A stretch of DNA of 6,131 bases from MWDV01 sp964634255 (lineage in GTDB: Bacteria; Verrucomicrobiota; Verrucomicrobiia; Limisphaerales; MWDV01), in NCBI GenBank assembly GCA_964634255.1, contig CAZWJC010000337.1, positions 1 to 6,131 of the forward strand. Reading direction: 5' to 3'. Positions 5,233 to 6,131 of the stretch are shown here, in pieces; positions within the stretch are counted from its first letter, which is position 1, and the number at the start of each line of letters is the position of its first letter. The translations under genes and the position numbers were made by a program. The notes below the pieces were generated by a model, which made no database searches, had not been told where the DNA came from, and was given only the letters and a program-made list of their open reading frames with translations.

Positions 5233-6131
5233 TCACTTCACCGGCTGCGGATTTCGCCACGCATGACCGCTGCGCGCCAGCAACTCGTCCGCCGCCGGCG
5301 GCCCCCATGTGCCAGCAGCGTAGAACTCCGAATCCGCCAGCGGCTTGCCGTTCCAGCCTGCGCGCACGGCGTCGGCGATCTGCCATGCCGTTTCCACCTC
5401 GTCGCGCCGGATGAACAGCGTGGCATCGCCGGCAATGGCTTCAAGCAGCAACCGCTCATAAGCCTCGGGCGTGTAAGCGCCGAACTCGGCGTCGTAGCTG
5501 AAGTGCATCCGTACCGGGCGTACGCCCACCGACGCGCCGGGGATTTTGCCGTTGAACCGGAGCTGGATGCCTTCGTCAGGCTGCAGCCGGAGCGTGAGCG
5601 CGTTTGGATCGAGTTTCGGCCCACAGGCAGCGGCAAAGAGCACGTTCGGCGTGGGCCGGAACTGCACGCGCACCTCGCTCGCGCTCAGCGGCAGGCATTT
5701 GCCCGTACGCAAATAGAACGGCACGCCCGACCAGCGCCAGTTGTCAATGAACAGCTTCAACGCCACGAAAGTCTCGACGCTGGAATCCACCTTCACGCGC
5801 GCCTCCTGTCGGTAAGCCGGCGAGGCTTGGCCGCCCAGCGTCCCGCCGAGATATTGCCCGCGCACGACCTGCCGCGCGACTTGTTCGGCGAACATCGGCC
5901 GGATGGACTTGAGCAACTTGACCTTCTCGTCGCGGATGGCTTCGGCTTCGAGCGACACCGGCGGTTCCATCGCCACGAGCGCGAGCACTTGCAGGAGATG
6001 GTTCTGAACCATGTCGCGTAGCGCGCCGGCTTCCTCGTAGTAACCGCCCCGTCCGCCGACACCGAGCTTCTCGCTTACGGTGATCTGCACGTGATCCACT
6101 GTCTCGCGATTCCAGACGCGCTCGAAGATCG
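5233..6131 (-). CDS. zwf: Glucose-6-phosphate dehydrogenase, C-terminal part
   Basis: The enzyme oxidises glucose-6-phosphate to 6-phosphogluconolactone while reducing NADP+ (or NAD+), opening the oxidative pentose phosphate pathway. The frame is open to the window edge at 6131, so 298 residues plus the stop (5235-5233) are seen, roughly 60% of a protein that is usually 480-510 residues. The visible part starts at IFERVWNRETVDHVQIT, equivalent to the family's FxxxWN...VQI segment. It continues with GRGGYYEEAGALRDMVQNHL, then VRGQYLGG, DSSVETFVALKLFIDNWRW, and VPFYLRTGKCLP. The N-terminal Rossmann coenzyme site and the RIDHYLGKE active site lie outside the window. The internal GTG at 6099 encodes valine and is not the start. 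Directly upstream of pgl on the same strand. No frameshift is seen. Confidence 0.97.
   Translation of the reverse strand, partial: IFERVWNRETVDHVQITVSEKLGVGGRGGYYEEAGALRDMVQNHLLQVLALVAMEPPVSLEAEAIRDEKVKLLKSIRPMFAEQVARQVVRGQYLGGTLGGQASPAYRQEARVKVDSSVETFVALKLFIDNWRWSGVPFYLRTGKCLPLSASEVRVQFRPTPNVLFAAACGPKLDPNALTLRLQPDEGIQLRFNGKIPGASVGVRPVRMHFSYDAEFGAYTPEAYERLLLEAIAGDATLFIRRDEVETAWQIADAVRAGWNGKPLADSEFYAAGTWGPPAADELLARSGHAWRNPQPVK

Noticed and set aside
5263..6021. Plus-strand open frame of 252 codons opposite zwf
   Set aside because: Antisense shadow of a strongly conserved gene; its translation is Arg/His-rich with no recognisable domain.

Overview
The window is a GC-rich chromosomal segment with six genes that look intact, one gene that runs off the right edge, and one broken gene at the left edge. 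The organism is probably a Gram-negative soil or freshwater bacterium. I favour Verrucomicrobiota (or a relative in the Planctomycetes-Verrucomicrobia group). The grounds are indirect: high GC, wide gaps between genes, weak or absent Shine-Dalgarno sequences, and short palindromic repeats of a kind I associate with such genomes. No rRNA or other marker gene is present to confirm this.

Left part (1-1720). A minus-strand TIR-domain gene keeps only its N-terminal third and then runs into a GC-rich palindromic repeat and an early stop. A second repeat, a large imperfect hairpin built on a 9-bp period, lies just upstream of its start. Next come two plus-strand genes: a small secreted DUF4252-like protein, then a membrane-anchored protein. 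The second appears to be a diverged paralogue of the first, because both carry an RGWER...VGVY core at matching positions.

Middle part (1721-4232). A gap of about 200 bp holds another palindromic repeat. Beyond it is a redox-type module: wrbA (FMN-dependent NAD(P)H:quinone oxidoreductase) preceded 25 bp upstream on the same strand by a pirin-family cupin gene. A LysR-type regulator is transcribed divergently from the pirin gene across a 70-bp gap, the usual layout for a LysR protein controlling its neighbour.

Right part (4233-6131). On the minus strand, zwf (glucose-6-phosphate dehydrogenase, C-terminal part only) is followed by pgl (6-phosphogluconolactonase). These are consecutive steps of the oxidative pentose phosphate pathway and yield NADPH. 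WrbA uses NAD(P)H, so the neighbouring modules are metabolically compatible, but a regulatory link is only a guess.

No RNA gene, CRISPR array, transposase or recognisable new system was found. The points most worth a second look are the DUF4252-like paralogue pair and the repeat-interrupted TIR remnant.
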